Source: Nymphalis io (taxonomy: Eukaryota; Arthropoda; Insecta; Lepidoptera; Nymphalidae). From it: DNA of 64,000 nt. A program made the position numbers and the translations under genes. Of the stretch, positions 1 to 11,200 are shown piece by piece. The notes under the pieces were generated by a model that was not told the origin of the DNA, made no database searches, and was given only the letters and a program-made list of their open reading frames with translations. Within the stretch, counting starts at the first letter, position 1, and every line of letters begins with the position of its first letter. The stretch spans positions 12,933,501-12,997,500 of the forward strand of contig NC_065894.1 in NCBI RefSeq assembly GCF_905147045.1. Reading direction: 5' to 3'.

Positions 1-858
1 CAAAATTATTCCTCTCTCTCTGTTTTCTATAAAAATCGTCGGCGTTCTGATTAGTTTGCACGGCACGACGCATTCTCGGATTATTACCGAGCAACGACCC
101 TCCTTTCTTTTCGGCCATTGCTCTGAGGGCTTCCCTCTCGAACGCAAGGTAGTCCGGATCGTCTGACCGAGCGTCTACATCTATCATATAACTTGGACGC
201 TTTTTTGTTTTTGTCTGATACCGGAGACTTGGGTGGCGAAAATACGCACGTACTCCTTGAGACACTCATCGATTGCGACATATTTGTACTCGAAGACGCA
301 GGCGCTGGTTCAACAACGGGCACGTACATGGGCTGGACATACCCGATGTATGGGTACGGTTCAACACTGTGTTGCACTGTGCTTATACACGGATACGGTG
401 GAAGCTCCGTTGGACGCTTTTTTTTTTTTTGTCTGATCCCGGAGACTTGGGTGGCGATATCAAGCACGTACTTATATAATTATTAGTCGATTGCTGCAAC
501 CCGGAACTCGAAGGCCCAGGCGATGGTTCAACAACGGGCACGTACATGGGCTGGATATACCCGATGTATGGGTACGGTTCAACACTGTGTTGCACTGTGC
601 TTATACACGGATACGGTGGAAGCTCCGTTGGACGCTTTTTTTTTTGTCTGATCCCGGAGACTTGGGTGGCGATATCAAGCACGTACTTATATAATTATTA
701 GTCGATTGCTGCAACCCGGAACTCGAAGGCCCAGGCGATGGTTCAACAACGGGCACGTACATGGGCTGGATATACCCGATGTATGGGTACGGTTCAACAC
801 TGTGTTGCACTGTGCTTATACACGGATGCGGTGGAAGCTCCGTATTTGTTTGCGATGT
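1..858 (-). pseudogene. Type I bZIP gene copy e, three internal repeat units, fused to type II
   Basis: Minus-strand copy of the type I bZIP family, cut by the window start inside the basic region, so its C-terminus lies outside. The readable parts are the ERNN-type basic region upstream of position 1-130, the SDDPDYLAFEREALRAMAEK-like segment, and the proline/tyrosine-rich N-terminal segment (VEPYPYIGYVQPMYVPVVEP) repeated three times. The poly-T tracts (poly-A in the sense strand) at each unit junction put the units out of frame, so no single open frame runs through. At about 858 the sequence joins type II directly, so the MALW start of type I is missing. A local ATG giving MSTLSTSQTNTELPP exists at 873. 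A degenerate tandem copy is more likely than a working gene. The frameshifts could also be homopolymer errors in the assembly. Confidence 0.7.
194..858 (-). repeat. Internal tandem repeat of about 216 bp, three units
   Basis: The motif GGTTCAACAACGGGCACG begins at 307, 525 and 740, giving spacings of 218 and 215 bp. The units differ mainly in the length of a T tract (T13 at about 418-430, T10 at about 636-645) and in a few substitutions. A spacing of 216 would keep 72 codons in frame; neither spacing does. Each unit encodes the Pro/Tyr-rich segment followed by a Ser/Gln-rich stretch and SPPKSPGSDKKK. Confidence 0.85.
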
Positions 859-1423
859 TGACAAGGTTGACATACTCGTTCTCTGAGCTTGGGCCTTAAT
901 TTCGCAATTCTTTTCTTTAGATATGTCACTTGAAACGCGTGACGAACTTCTCTTAACTTACGTCTGTCTCTGCTCTGTTTCGCCGCGTAATTGTTTTTTT
1001 CTCTCTGCTTCCTGTACGAGTCGTCAGCGTCTCGATTCCTCTGGACCGCTCGCCTCATTCTCGGATTATTTCCAAGTAAGCTGCCTCCATTCTTCTCGGC
1101 CATAGCTCGAAATGCATCCTGCTTGAAAAGGCTTGATACTCGGCATCATCAGACAGCGAGTCGACATCTAAGTCCTCTGATTGCGATGTTGAAGGTGCGT
1201 TTCTGTAGTTCCAACTCTCGACCGGAGATATTTGGGACGGCGGGATGTTGCACTCATAACAATTGTAAGATCTATTTTCATGTTCTAAACTCGGTGGCTC
1301 TGATGAATATCTATAGTCAGGAACCTTGGAACCAGGTGTTGAGGTACTGTCTGGTGAGACTTCCTGTTTAACATTTGTAGTTAAGTCCAAAGGTTCCTCC
1401 GCGTAGGGGGTCCACAAAGCCAT
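859..1423 (-). pseudogene. Type II bZIP gene copy a, frameshifted
   Basis: Starts with MALWTPYAEEPLDLTTNVKQ from the ATG at 1423, which resembles the type I start. The N-terminal part is open from 1423 to 1055 and holds PLDLT (a CtBP-type PxDL motif) and VKQE (a sumoylation-type site). After LSDDAEYQAF the frame breaks: one base appears to be missing from a T run in the sense strand. The next frame (1103-816) continues with KQDAFRAMAEKNGGSLLG and a basic region with KNNYAAKQSRDRRK, followed by a short zipper (LKKRIAKLRPKLRERV). Its 3' end is replaced at about 858 by type I sequence in another frame. The basic region matches the PAR/giant bZIP pattern (NNxAAKxSRDxRR), so sequence-specific DNA binding is the likely ancestral role. 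The copy at 47899-48463 has the same break. Confidence 0.7.
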
Positions 1424-1426
1424 TTT

Positions 1427-1633
1427 TTAGCATGTGTTGTTTTCTGAACAAATAGTCAGTAAACACTGAATGCAATTTTCTAACGCGTCTGTCTCATTTG
1501 TGGGCGTAAAAGGGTGTTGTGGAAAGGGTAATCCTCTACCTGCGGGACTCGTAACGGGACTGTAGGCGACATAAATATTAAATTTCCCCTTAAACAATAG
1601 GATTCTATTACTATTTTGCTGGGAGTAAGTCAA
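1427..1633 (-). other. Upstream open frame in phase with type II bZIP, ending stop-Lys-Met
   Basis: A 68-codon open frame ends in TAA, and only one codon (AAA) separates that stop from the type II ATG at 1423, in the same frame. The same frame exists upstream of the second type II copy (48467-48673) with one amino-acid change. It contains AYSPVTSPAGRGLPFPQHPF, which resembles low-complexity transcription factor sequence, but no known domain is recognised. It could be 5' untranslated sequence, a former N-terminal exon cut off by a stop, or chance. Confidence 0.35.
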
Positions 1634-2559
1634 ATATTACAGTTAGGAATGTCCAATGGAATAAAATAAGCAAAGAAATATAATTAGTAATTATTTAAAT
1701 CAGTTACAGTCTCTTAATGTCATATATTTATAGCGGGATCAAAAAAATGTCCTTATGAATTGTTAGCGTTAACAAAGTCGCGTGCGACATGTTTACTTAG
1801 TATAAATTACAGCAGCTTTTGAACTACAGCCGAGAACTTGAGTACATTTTGTTTTTTGAGAACCTTTATTTGCCTTTTATACAATTTTATCTTAATTCGA
1901 AACCTTTGTTCTTTGCTCTTGTATAGACTGAGCGAGTTGTGTTCAATTTATCGCAATGCGGTCGCTGTAAACATTAGTGACATCATCCGAGTTTTCTGCT
2001 TAACACGAAACTGACGCAAAAGCTATCAGTAAATAAATCTTAAACATCACTCCAAGAACAAATTAAACGTTGATATTTGTGAATTGAGTTTATTTTATTT
2101 ATTTACTGAAATAATTACACCGTCAAGTTATCACTAAGCCTAAAATTAACAATTAAAAAATATGTACTTACGAATTTATACGTCTTTAAAAATCAAAGTT
2201 TCACATAAAAAATCAAAAATCAAACCTTCTCAACTAAATTTCGGTGATAAAAGTATGCGTGAGAAGTGAGCTATAAGAACGTAACATAAATGTTATATTT
2301 TTAAATACATAATTAGATAAGCATTTTTCAACCCGTCTGTGTTAGACAGTAACTTTCTGTCAAACACAGGACTTAAGTACCTAACTTAACAATCACTAGG
2401 TAAAGACTCGACTTAAATAATTAATTAAGGAGAGAAGGTTTGGAACTCAATTAAACATTACATACAGAAACGTTGCTCTTATACTATATTGAAATTTAAT
2501 TCATATCGCATCTAAAGAAGCTTTACTTAAAGAACCATATAACAATAAATGTATTATTA
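1634..2559. other. Non-coding flank shared with 48674-49601
   Basis: AT-rich sequence without a convincing gene. It is nearly identical to 48674-49601, and its right part also matches 33411-33767. It contains the inverted pair CAAACCTTCTC at about 2223 and GAGAAGGTTTGG at about 2431, surrounding sequence with several short inverted repeats (for example around 2340-2375, GACAGTAACTTTCTGTC). This may be a non-autonomous foldback-type element. Confidence 0.5.
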
Positions 2560-3212
2560 TTAGGTCCTTACATATGAAATTGGCGTTTTGTACGGGAGGA
2601 ATATAAAGTTTTTTTTTTTTTTTTTGTAAAATATATTTAATTAATCAAAATACCGTTGCTATTCATACACTTTTGCCATCTCATAGATCCTTTTACTAAA
2701 AAACACCATGGGGGCGAGAATCAATAAACTCTTTGAAGGCGGTTTGGACCTCCGCATCGGAGTTGAATTTTTTTCCTTGTAAGAAGTTGTCCAAATTCCG
2801 GAAAAAATGGTAATCTGTTGGAGACAGGCCCGGGGGGTACGGTGGATGTCGTAGACATTCTAATTGTAGCATTTAACTTAGTGGTTGTTAATGGTGTGTG
2901 TCTTGCGTTGTCGTGAAGCAGCAGTGGCCTAAAGCGATTGACCAGTCTCGGTTGTTTAGTTGCTAGTTCTTCCTTCATGGTTTGCAGTTGCTGACAATAG
3001 ATATGCCGTAATAGTTTGGCCAGATTTTAAAAAGCTGTAGTGAACGACACCGGCGCTAGTCCACCAAACACTCACAAGTAACTTTTTGTGAGTCAATTTT
3101 CGTTTAGAGTAGGATTTGGCTGGGTTTCCAGGGTTCAGCCATAGCGACGAGCGCTTTCGATTATCGTACAGTGTCCACTTTTCATCACAAGTAATGATTC
3201 GATTTAAAATCC
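2560..3212 (-). mobile_element. mariner element M1, 5'-truncated
   Basis: The terminal sequence TTAGGTCCTTACATATGAAA begins at 2560 and is preceded by a TA dinucleotide, as expected for a mariner end. Minus-strand coding remnants at 2721-2978 contain LLHDNARHT, the second catalytic aspartate region of mariner transposases. Further coding up to 3212 includes the NPGNPAK-like region. The element stops near 3212, where M2 and M3 continue with transposase sequence, so it was truncated by a rearrangement joining it to the spacer also seen at 62190. Frameshifts and the truncation make it inactive. Confidence 0.8.
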
Positions 3213-4006
3213 TTTCAAAATAAATAATAAGAGTATTTGAAATTGTTGTCCCTCTAATACATATTGGTCACATCGAATCTTTATCATCTTTGTCTGTATC
3301 CACAATTAATTTTATTTATAAAATTAAAAATAACTTATTTATTGAGTTAATATGAATATTTCCGAGTTGTCAAAACGAAAACAAGCATTATTTGTGCGTT
3401 CGTTCGTTCATTATTGGTAACAATTAAATTCAAATGTTAATAATTTAGTTAATATAGGCAAGAATAAGGCACACATTAGTTTTTATTTCAACAAAATCGG
3501 TTGTATCTATCAAAAGTTATAATAACTTAAAGATTACGTACATATATACGTAAAAACAATTTAACGTGGATAAAATAGCGAGTCGCAGCTATTTAGAACA
3601 TAAATCAGTAATGCAAGTGACGACCCTTCTTATTCCATTCTTAGAAATATTACATAAAAACAGGAATTAAAATTATATTTCATAATAATACTCTAAATAA
3701 AAAATGTATGTTGTTTGATAGGTATGTCAGGAGAATAATAAGTATTATTATTCTATTTTATGGTTTCGTTGGTGTCATATGTATATGTCCGATAGTATGT
3801 GTATATACGATATATGATTCAAAATATCGCTCCGACGCTTTCCAAGTGTCAAATATTCTGACAAAAATATTACTGATTCTGAGAAAACTTTGTATGATAG
3901 ATTTGTAGAACTCCATACAGTAAAATGACAATAAAATTACTATAAATTTAGATCAATTAATGTGTCACGCAGTATTAATTCTTATGAAAAGAAATAACAT
4001 TTTATT
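3213..4006. other. Spacer shared with copy R (62190-62984)
   Basis: Non-coding AT-rich DNA, nearly identical to about 62190-62984. No gene is recognised; the small open frame at 3708-3908 is disrupted in the paralogue and looks accidental. Confidence 0.6.
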
Positions 4007-4011
4007 CATCA

Positions 4012-6489
4012 TCAGCCGAAAGACGTCCACTGCTGGACAAAGGCCTCCCCCAAGGATTTCCACGTTGGCCGATCTTGCGCTGCCCGCATCCAACGGCTTC
4101 CCGCGACTCGTTCTAAGTCGTCGGTCCACCTTGTAGGGGGCCTGCCCACGCTGCGTCTTCCGGTTCGTGGTCGCCACTCGAGAACCTTTCTGCCCCAGCG
4201 GCCGTCGGTTCTGCGAGCAATGTGCCCCGCCCACTGCCACTTCAATTTAGCAATTCTTCGGGCTATGTCGGTTACTTTGGTTCGCCTGCGGATTTCATCA
4301 TTTCTGATTCGATCTCGCAGAGAAACTCCGAGCATAGCCCTCTCCATTGCCCTTTGAGTGACCTTGAGCCTTCTTATGAGGCCCATTGTGAGCGACCACG
4401 TCTCTGATCCATAAGTCATCACTGGCAACACACACTGGTCGAAGACTTTCGACTTGAGACACTGCGGTATTTGGGATGAGAAGATATCGTGTAGCTTCCC
4501 GAACGCTGCCCAGCCGAGTTGAATTCGACGATTTACCTCTTTCTCGAAGTTGGACCTACCTAGTTGGATGGTCTGACCTAGGTAGACATAGTTGTCTACA
4601 ACTTCGAGTGCAGAATTTCCAACCTTGACTTGAGTGGGTGCAACATGGATGTTCGACATGATTTTCGTCTTGTCCATGTTCATTTTTAGACCCACTTGTT
4701 GGGAAACCCTGCTGAGGTCATCGAGCATAGTGCCGAGGTCTTCCAAGGTCTCAGCCATAATTACAATGTCATCGGCAAATCGAAGATGAGTGATGTACTC
4801 GCCGTTAATATTGATGCCAAGTCCGTTCCAGTCCAGAAGCTTGAAAACATCTTCCAATGCAGCGGTAAACAGTTTCGGAGATATCACGTCTCCCTGTCTT
4901 ACACCTCTCTGCAGTTGGATAGGTTTTGAGTTCTGATCCTGGAGTCGGATCGACATGGTGGCGTTCTCGTACAAGCACTTTAACACCCTGATATACCGAT
5001 AATCAATTTGGCACCTTTGAAGAGAATTCAGCACAGCCCAGGTTTCGATCGAATCAAAGGCTTTCTCATAGTCCACAAACGCTAAGCAAAGTGGCTGGTT
5101 ATACTCCTCAGTCTTCTGTATAACTTGCCGCAGCGTATGTATGTGGTCTATGGTGCTAAAGCCTTTCCGGAATCCGGCTTGTTCGGGTGGCTGGAAGTCG
5201 TCAAGCCTTTGCTCGAGACGATTCGTAATGACTCTCGAAAACAACTTGTAAACATGACTCAGCAGTGAGATGGGCCTGTAATTCTTCAGAAGGGTTTTAT
5301 CACCCTTCTTAAAGAAAAGTACCACCACACTTCTGTGCCATGCTTTTGGCGTTTGACCTTTGGCAATGACGGAGTTAAAAAGCCTCTGAAGAGCCCTGAG
5401 GATCGGTGTACCACCCGCCTTCAGAAGCTCGGCTGTAATACCATCATCACCAGGTGCCTTGTTGTTTTTGAGTTGTCCGAGAGCCATTCTAATCTCGAAA
5501 AGACTGACGTCCTGAAAATCTTCAGTGTAGTGTCGGGTTAGTCTTGCTCTGGGATCTGCAGCATGACTACTGACAGGTGATTGAGCTGTCGTGTACAGCT
5601 GACCGTAGAACTTCTCAACCTCTTCCAACAGCTCAGATCTTGACGTGACTATTCTGCCATCCTCAGTTTTCAGCCTTGTCAGTTGACTCTGACCAACAGA
5701 CAGATCTCTGGCGAACACTTTAGAGCCTTTGTTCCGCTCGATGGCCTCTTTAATGCGCATTGTATTAAATTGGCGAGTGTCGCGAGTTAGAGACTTTGAA
5801 ATCCGTCTGTTGATCAGCCGATAGCCGGCAGCATCAGCTGGGGACGTCAGAATCATTTTCCGTCTTTCCTCCATAAGCCGTAGGGTAGAGGCAGAGATCT
5901 TTTTGGTTCCTTTTGTACGGCTGGTCTTGAAGGTCTTAGACCCAGCCGTACGGACAGTTTCCACAAGCCTGTCGTTGTATGTGTCCACTTCCTCGCAGTC
6001 TGCTAGGCAATCGAATCGGTTTTGGAGTTCGAGCTGAAAGGCTTCGGGATTTCGGATTTGAAGAGGTGATGGTCGGAGCGTAGACTTCATCAGTCGGGAC
6101 CTCTGGAGTTTAACATTGATATTTAACGAGCCTCTTACGAGTCTGTGATCGCTCCCAGTTTTGACTGCATTGATCACGGAGACGTCATTAAATATTTGTC
6201 TTCTCGTCGACAAGATGAAGTCTATCTCATTCTTGGTTTTCCCATCAGGGCTCACCCAGGTCCATTTACGCTGACCTGGCTTCTTGAAAAAGGAGTTCAT
6301 CATAAAGAGTCCCTCCTTCTCCATAAAGTCGGCCAACATCTGGCCCCGAGTGTTGCGGTCTCCAATTCCATGAGGTCCCACCTTTAACTCATCACCGAAT
6401 CGTTTGCCCAGCTTCGCGTTGAAGTCCCCCATTACAACAGTGAAATGAGTCTTGTTGGTATGTATGGCTTTAGATAAATCCTCATACAT
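4012..6489 (-). pseudogene. RTE endonuclease C-terminus and reverse transcriptase
   Basis: An 825-residue open frame. The endonuclease part includes GDFNAK at residues 21-26 and SDHRLV at 113-118. The reverse transcriptase includes NYRPISLL at about 403, FVDYEKAFDS at 471-480, GVRQGDVISPKL at about 529-540, and the catalytic FADD at 571-574, so the catalytic box is intact. The C-terminal part has the GRPPTRWTDD pattern typical of RTE-like proteins. The N-terminal endonuclease half continues in another frame at 6500-7042. A short deletion near 6525 joins LKVI to YAPTSTHSDD out of frame, so this copy cannot make the whole protein. In life the protein nicks target DNA and copies its own RNA there. 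Confidence 0.85.
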
Positions 6490-6499
6490 GACCTCAACC

Positions 6500-7042
6500 T
6501 CATCGTCGGAGTGTGTCGAAGTCGGCGCGTATGACCTTCAAAGAATACCGCTTGGTGATTCTGAGTATAAGGTACGCCACCCTAGCCGACACACTCTCGA
6601 TTTTCACAACGTTGTTAACGAGGTACTTGTGGACTATGAACCCGACACCACCTTGAGACAGTTGATCGCCCTCTCGGAAATAGAGAAGGTTACCGGATTT
6701 CAGGATCATCGTATCCTCCCCCTGTCTTCGGACTTCGGATAATCCGACGATATCCCAGTGTAACCTGCTCAATTCTTCCTCCAGTTCGATGATCTTCTCG
6801 TCGGTCCGCAGTGTACGCGTGTTATATGTTGCCAGGGCCAGAGGTCGTCGGTGTTGGTAACACGAAATCTGCCGGGGATTCTTAGCACCCCCTGCCCCGC
6901 CGTTACCACAGCTGTTACCAAGGCTAGGAATAGCAGGGCTGCCGGGGACTAGGGGCCGTGGTTTAGTTGCGCGAATCATGAGGGGATATGCCATAATCGC
7001 CACGCTTGGCAGACGGGTTGGCGATCGCAGTAAGTTAGTCAT
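6500..7042 (-). pseudogene. RTE endonuclease N-terminus
   Basis: A 180-residue frame. From about residue 65 it reads RPLALATYNTRTLRTDEK and then DIVGLSEVRRQG, the first blocks of an apurinic-type endonuclease (N and E active-site regions), followed by GGVGFIVHK. The last residues (ADFDTLRR) are out-of-frame sequence after a small deletion; the true continuation is the frame ending at 4012. The first 60 residues have no recognised domain and may be leader sequence. Confidence 0.75.
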
Positions 7043-7084
7043 AGTACTCAGAGAGACGCTGCTGCCCGTTCTCTGGTGTATATT

Positions 7085-7157
7085 CCCTCGGGTCGACTTC
7101 TACGCCCCCCACGGGATGAGATGGGGTGGTGATATTCGTCGCCGTCACCACACGGCA
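7085..7157 (-). promoter_or_regulatory. Conserved LINE 5' leader motif
   Basis: Read on the minus strand, the start of the RTE element gives CCGTGTGGTGACGGC, then CACCACCCCATCTCATCCCG, then CGTAGAAGTCGACC and an AGGGAAT segment. The LINE ending near 36745 has a matching leader with CCGTGCAGTGACGG and CGTAAGAGGCGACTAAGGG. The first block can form a short hairpin (GCCGT/ACGGC). This may be an internal promoter or a structured 5' RNA; the function is not shown. Confidence 0.45.
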
Positions 7158-8298
7158 AATATATAAATACATTTAATACAGTTACACTTAACAGAATCTC
7201 CATTTAACCTGTACAAAACCGACACGAGCAATACTATCTAAAAGAACTAGTAACAATCGAAAAATATAGATACAGTAATGAAATGCAAATCATTAAAATA
7301 AAAACCACGAAGTAAAATAACATTAAATTCATACATAACATTAAATAAAATCTCTCCTACGGAGATTATGGTAAAGCCGCCATATAAATGGTAAAGTCGT
7401 ATTCGAGCTCATAAAACTTGAAGAGATTTTAACTGAAGTTTTAATTCAATCTTACTATATCAAGCACTCATCTTCTTATGAAGTCCTGTCGTTCCAGGTA
7501 ACGTTTCCTCTTAAACAGTTTTAAACTCTTAAAAGCTTTAAAGTGTTATACTGATTTAATTATATGGCAACTTTAGTTTTTGTTTAAGTTTCTATATAAT
7601 TTTTTTTAATATATTTATAAAAATATATAAATATTAATTTTAATAAATATTTTAACCTAACAAAATTCGTCAGTACCCTCAATAATAAAAATAATATTTT
7701 GACTTGCGAAGCAAACATTCGCTGTACGGCATATTTCCGTTCCTGCCTGAAAGTATAAGCCTATAAACACATTAGCATTTATATTAGGTAGGGATTATGG
7801 CATGAATTTTCAAAAAAAAAAAATTTGAACAAATACCAAAAAGTGACATCTATCGTTGAATAGCGGTAAGCTAACTTGCTTAAAGGTAAAAGTGACATCT
7901 ATCGAGAATTTTACGACAGTGTCACTTTTATATTAATGTATTATTATATTATTTAAAAGGCACTATTAAAATATTTATATATATTTACCTAAAATTATTT
8001 TAATAAAAATATTATTAATGATTTCTTTTTTTAATTTTTAAAACATATTATACATGTAGCACCGTCGGTCTGTTCTGTCATCCTTATGTCAAAACTCAAA
8101 TGCCAAAATAAATATAGAATTTGAGGTTATGTTATGAAAAAAAATCACGTACTTATTGGAATTTTATAAATAAAAGTACTAAATAATATTAAAATAGTGC
8201 AAAGGTAATTGAAAATAATTGTTTCCGTGTTCATACTAATAAATTGTTCTGCCTATAAATTTAGGCTTTAATTATAACCTATGTTCTTCACTTTTCAG
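7158..8298. other. Spacer and start of block B1
   Basis: 7158-7500 matches copy R at about 63022-63372. From about 7508, block B1 matches 36770 onward, and from about 8027 also 27671 onward. There is no coding sequence. A region at 7840-7930 holds GACATCTATCG twice, at 7847 and 7891, the second before an inverted AGTGACA/TGTCACT pair. An upstream untranslated exon of mRpS12 could lie here, because the coding ATG at 8299 directly follows a good splice acceptor. Confidence 0.4.
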
Positions 8299-11200
8299 AT
8301 GAATTTACTACGAAAAGGAATTTCGCTGTTATCTATTGGATTAAGAATCCAATGCCCTGCTTATAGTGGTAAATAATATTGCGTTTATTCTTTTGTTATC
8401 TCAATAATATTATTTGGTATATAACATATACTAAAATTATATTCCTAAGATCCACAATCATTACAATTATTGTAGAAGGTTTTAAAGCTTGCGATTTCGT
8501 ACCATTTGCTTATTATCAGCTTGCTATATAACACAAGTGTAGCACTTTATTGAATTGATGTCCTCCAAACCGATTTCGGCCACAGTGGCCAATCTCAACA
8601 GAGATTAGCCAACTAAGCAGGAGATATTATAGTGAACAAGTGTGTGTGCAAACACAGGTGCACTCTCTATTCTCTAGCTCTCATAATCCAATGGGACGCC
8701 AATCCAACACAACCGGAAAGAGTTCTGTCACAGGACCAATGGCTTTACGTGCTTTCCGAGGCACTGGAGTGTACACTTCTCTAACTTCCAAACTCCAGGC
8801 TGCTACTGAGAATTTTCTGACAGAAAAACTCAATAACTTTTTATTGTCCCGACCTGGGAATTGAACCCAAGACCTCCGGGTCTGCGGCCTTACATTAAGC
8901 CAACAGACCAACGAGGCAGTCATGACCTATATGGAAATTATATAGATAATAAATTATATTACTTTAAATTGCAACTAACATTTAAAAAGTATTTATAAAA
9001 AAATTAATTTGTTTTTCTCATTTAGATGTAAGGTATAAAAAAGCAAACAGTTATATAGGCTTTGTCCTTCCTTGGGGCTCAAACTTGCTGCCTACTAAAT
9101 TGCATCAAAATCGGTTCGGCTAAGTTAGCCATGAAACAGAGAGATAATCATTTATAATATTAGTGAATATAAATTCAATTAAATAAAAACAATAAATAGA
9201 ATATGATAATAATTATTATTGGCTCTAATGTTGAAAAGGACTTAACCTTTTTTAAGTGATTAATGCCAGTTAGTGATAAATTGTGTTAGTGGACTATTGA
9301 TACTTTTCACTGGTGGTAAGGCTTTGTGCAAGCTCGTCTGGGTAGGTACCACCCACTCATCAGATATTCTACCGCAAAACAACAGTACTTGGTATTGTTG
9401 TGTTCCAGTTTGAAGGGTGAGTGAGTCAGTGTAATTACAGACACAAGGGACATAACATCTTAGTTCCCAAAGTTGGTGGTACATTGGTGATGCAATTGTT
9501 AAAATTTCTTACAATGCCAATGTCTATGGGCGTTGATGATTACTTACCATCAGGTGGCCCATATGCTCGTCCGCCTATCTATACTATAAAAAAAAGACTT
9601 TCCCTTAAGACACGAAGTTACCGAAAGTTCACATAAAATTACTTATTAATGTTTTAGACCAGATCGTAATACAGGTGTGATCTAGATTAATGGGGACTTT
9701 AATAGAAAAAAATTAATAACACTAAGAAGCAACTGAAAGCAATTCTTCAACAATATTGATCTCAATGTAACTTATACAACAGTTTTTTATAGAATAATTT
9801 TTAGATTAAGAAAAATCTTTAGAGTAATAATCACCTATCGTCCCTAACAGAGAGACACGTCTCCGCAGCGTATGCTGTCAGAAATTGTATAATCATTTTA
9901 TTTAAAGACAAAAAATACAGATTAAAAAATTTATGTATGTAATATTTTTTTTTATAAATACATATTGTTACGCATTTCAAATCCCCAATGTAAGCCCCTT
10001 ATAAATAACATCGTACGTAAACAAATCCGATAGTAAATAGGAAACCGTATATAACTGTCAATTTAGCGGACATGTAATTTCGATACGCGAAATCGACATC
10101 TGCATTAATTTTGGCAGCTGCCTAGTGTTATCAATTAATACTTCCGGTCCTACATATACGGCTAGTTCGGGTACATCTTGATGATTATTTATAAGTATAG
10201 ATTAAAACTTCTGTTTAACAATTTAATTAGTAATTTCATAATCAAATAAATATTTGATTCATATTTGTTTATACTTGGAACATTTTATTATATATGTCGC
10301 AACCGGGTGAATTATTTCGGTCAACGCCATCTAGTGGTACGCGTTCGAGACTACGTTATGGAATCGTTTCCGGAACGCCAGTATACTCCACCTGGCGTGG
10401 TGAAGTATACTCCATACCTTCTCCATAAATGACAGTGAGACATTTAAGATCTGTTACTTCCTTTTTATATATAATACATATTTAAACAATATAGATTATG
10501 AATATTTAACATTATACTATCAATTCGTTAATGTTACGAAAATATATCATAAGTTTTCTTCTAGAAGTCTTAAGAATCCTTCCAAGAATTATTATTATTG
10601 TTGATAACAATGTGCAGTTATTTGCAATAACCGAACGCATAGTATGAGATGTTGAATTGACAATTGCGATAAAGTTGTACCATTTGTGAGTGGTATTAAA
10701 GTTATTCTTACACAAATATGATTTACAGCGTTTCTGGGAACAGACAATGCTCCCGTAGCGCAACTCTTCCCTATTGTCGCCTGTGGACTTTTTTTTGTAA
10801 ATAATTTCGAAGCAACGTTGTCAGAAAGGATAATTTCAAATCTATGTGTCGTCGTGTGCGGACAATGCCCACTATTAGCGGATTATAATCCGCAAAAAGA
10901 GCAGGTACTGTTTCAGACACAGTCCAAGTTTAGTGTATACGCGTTTTGTAAATGACGCTCTGTATAAATATTTTTGATGAAAAAAAAAAATGACTTCAAT
11001 TCTTTAATTTTTTACGACCGATTTTTTGATCGCCAGTTCACTTTTCAAAATAACATAGTCCCATCGATAAATCAGCCCCAAATCAACAAATTCAGGATAA
11101 AATAGGTACGTTACTAATTCTTCTATTCTAGTCAAATCAAATCTTATACCTACAAATGTATTTGTACTATTGTCAACTGTCGCTTTGATTTAATTGCATA

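Larger units (their letters stand above)
4007..7157 (-). mobile_element. RTE-like non-LTR retrotransposon, nearly full length
   Basis: A minus-strand LINE with an endonuclease plus reverse transcriptase frame. Its 3' end is at 4007 with CATCATCAG followed by the CCACTGCTGGACAAAGGCCT region common to lepidopteran RTE tails. Its 5' end near 7157 carries a conserved leader (CCGTGTGGTGACGGC). The paralogous spacer at 62985-63030 lacks it, so it inserted after that duplication. About 45 bases of target sequence present in copy R are absent here. A frameshift near 6525 splits the coding region. Confidence 0.85.

Noticed and set aside
84..873. Plus-strand open frames over the bZIP copies (for example those encoding MGWTYPMYGYGSTL)
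   Set aside because: They mirror the minus-strand bZIP coding sequence. The domain signal (basic region, PLDLS) is only on the minus strand.
3708..3908. Hydrophobic 66-codon frame MLFDRYVRRIISIIILF
   Set aside because: The paralogue at about 62689 has a disrupting change (ILTKILLI becomes ILTKL, stop) and there is no known family.
8681..8923. 80-codon frame (VRPQTRRSWVQFPGRDNKK) suggested as a gene
   Set aside because: It is the translated tRNA-like head of a SINE and recurs at 27952-28194.
8640..8926. Possible functional tRNA gene
   Set aside because: Boxes A and B are tRNA-like, but a cloverleaf cannot be completed and a 300-bp body follows, so it is a SINE.
9260..9636. Frames MYHQLWELRCYVP and MSQCNYRHKGHNI repeated in several places
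   Set aside because: They are the two strands of the S3 repeat.
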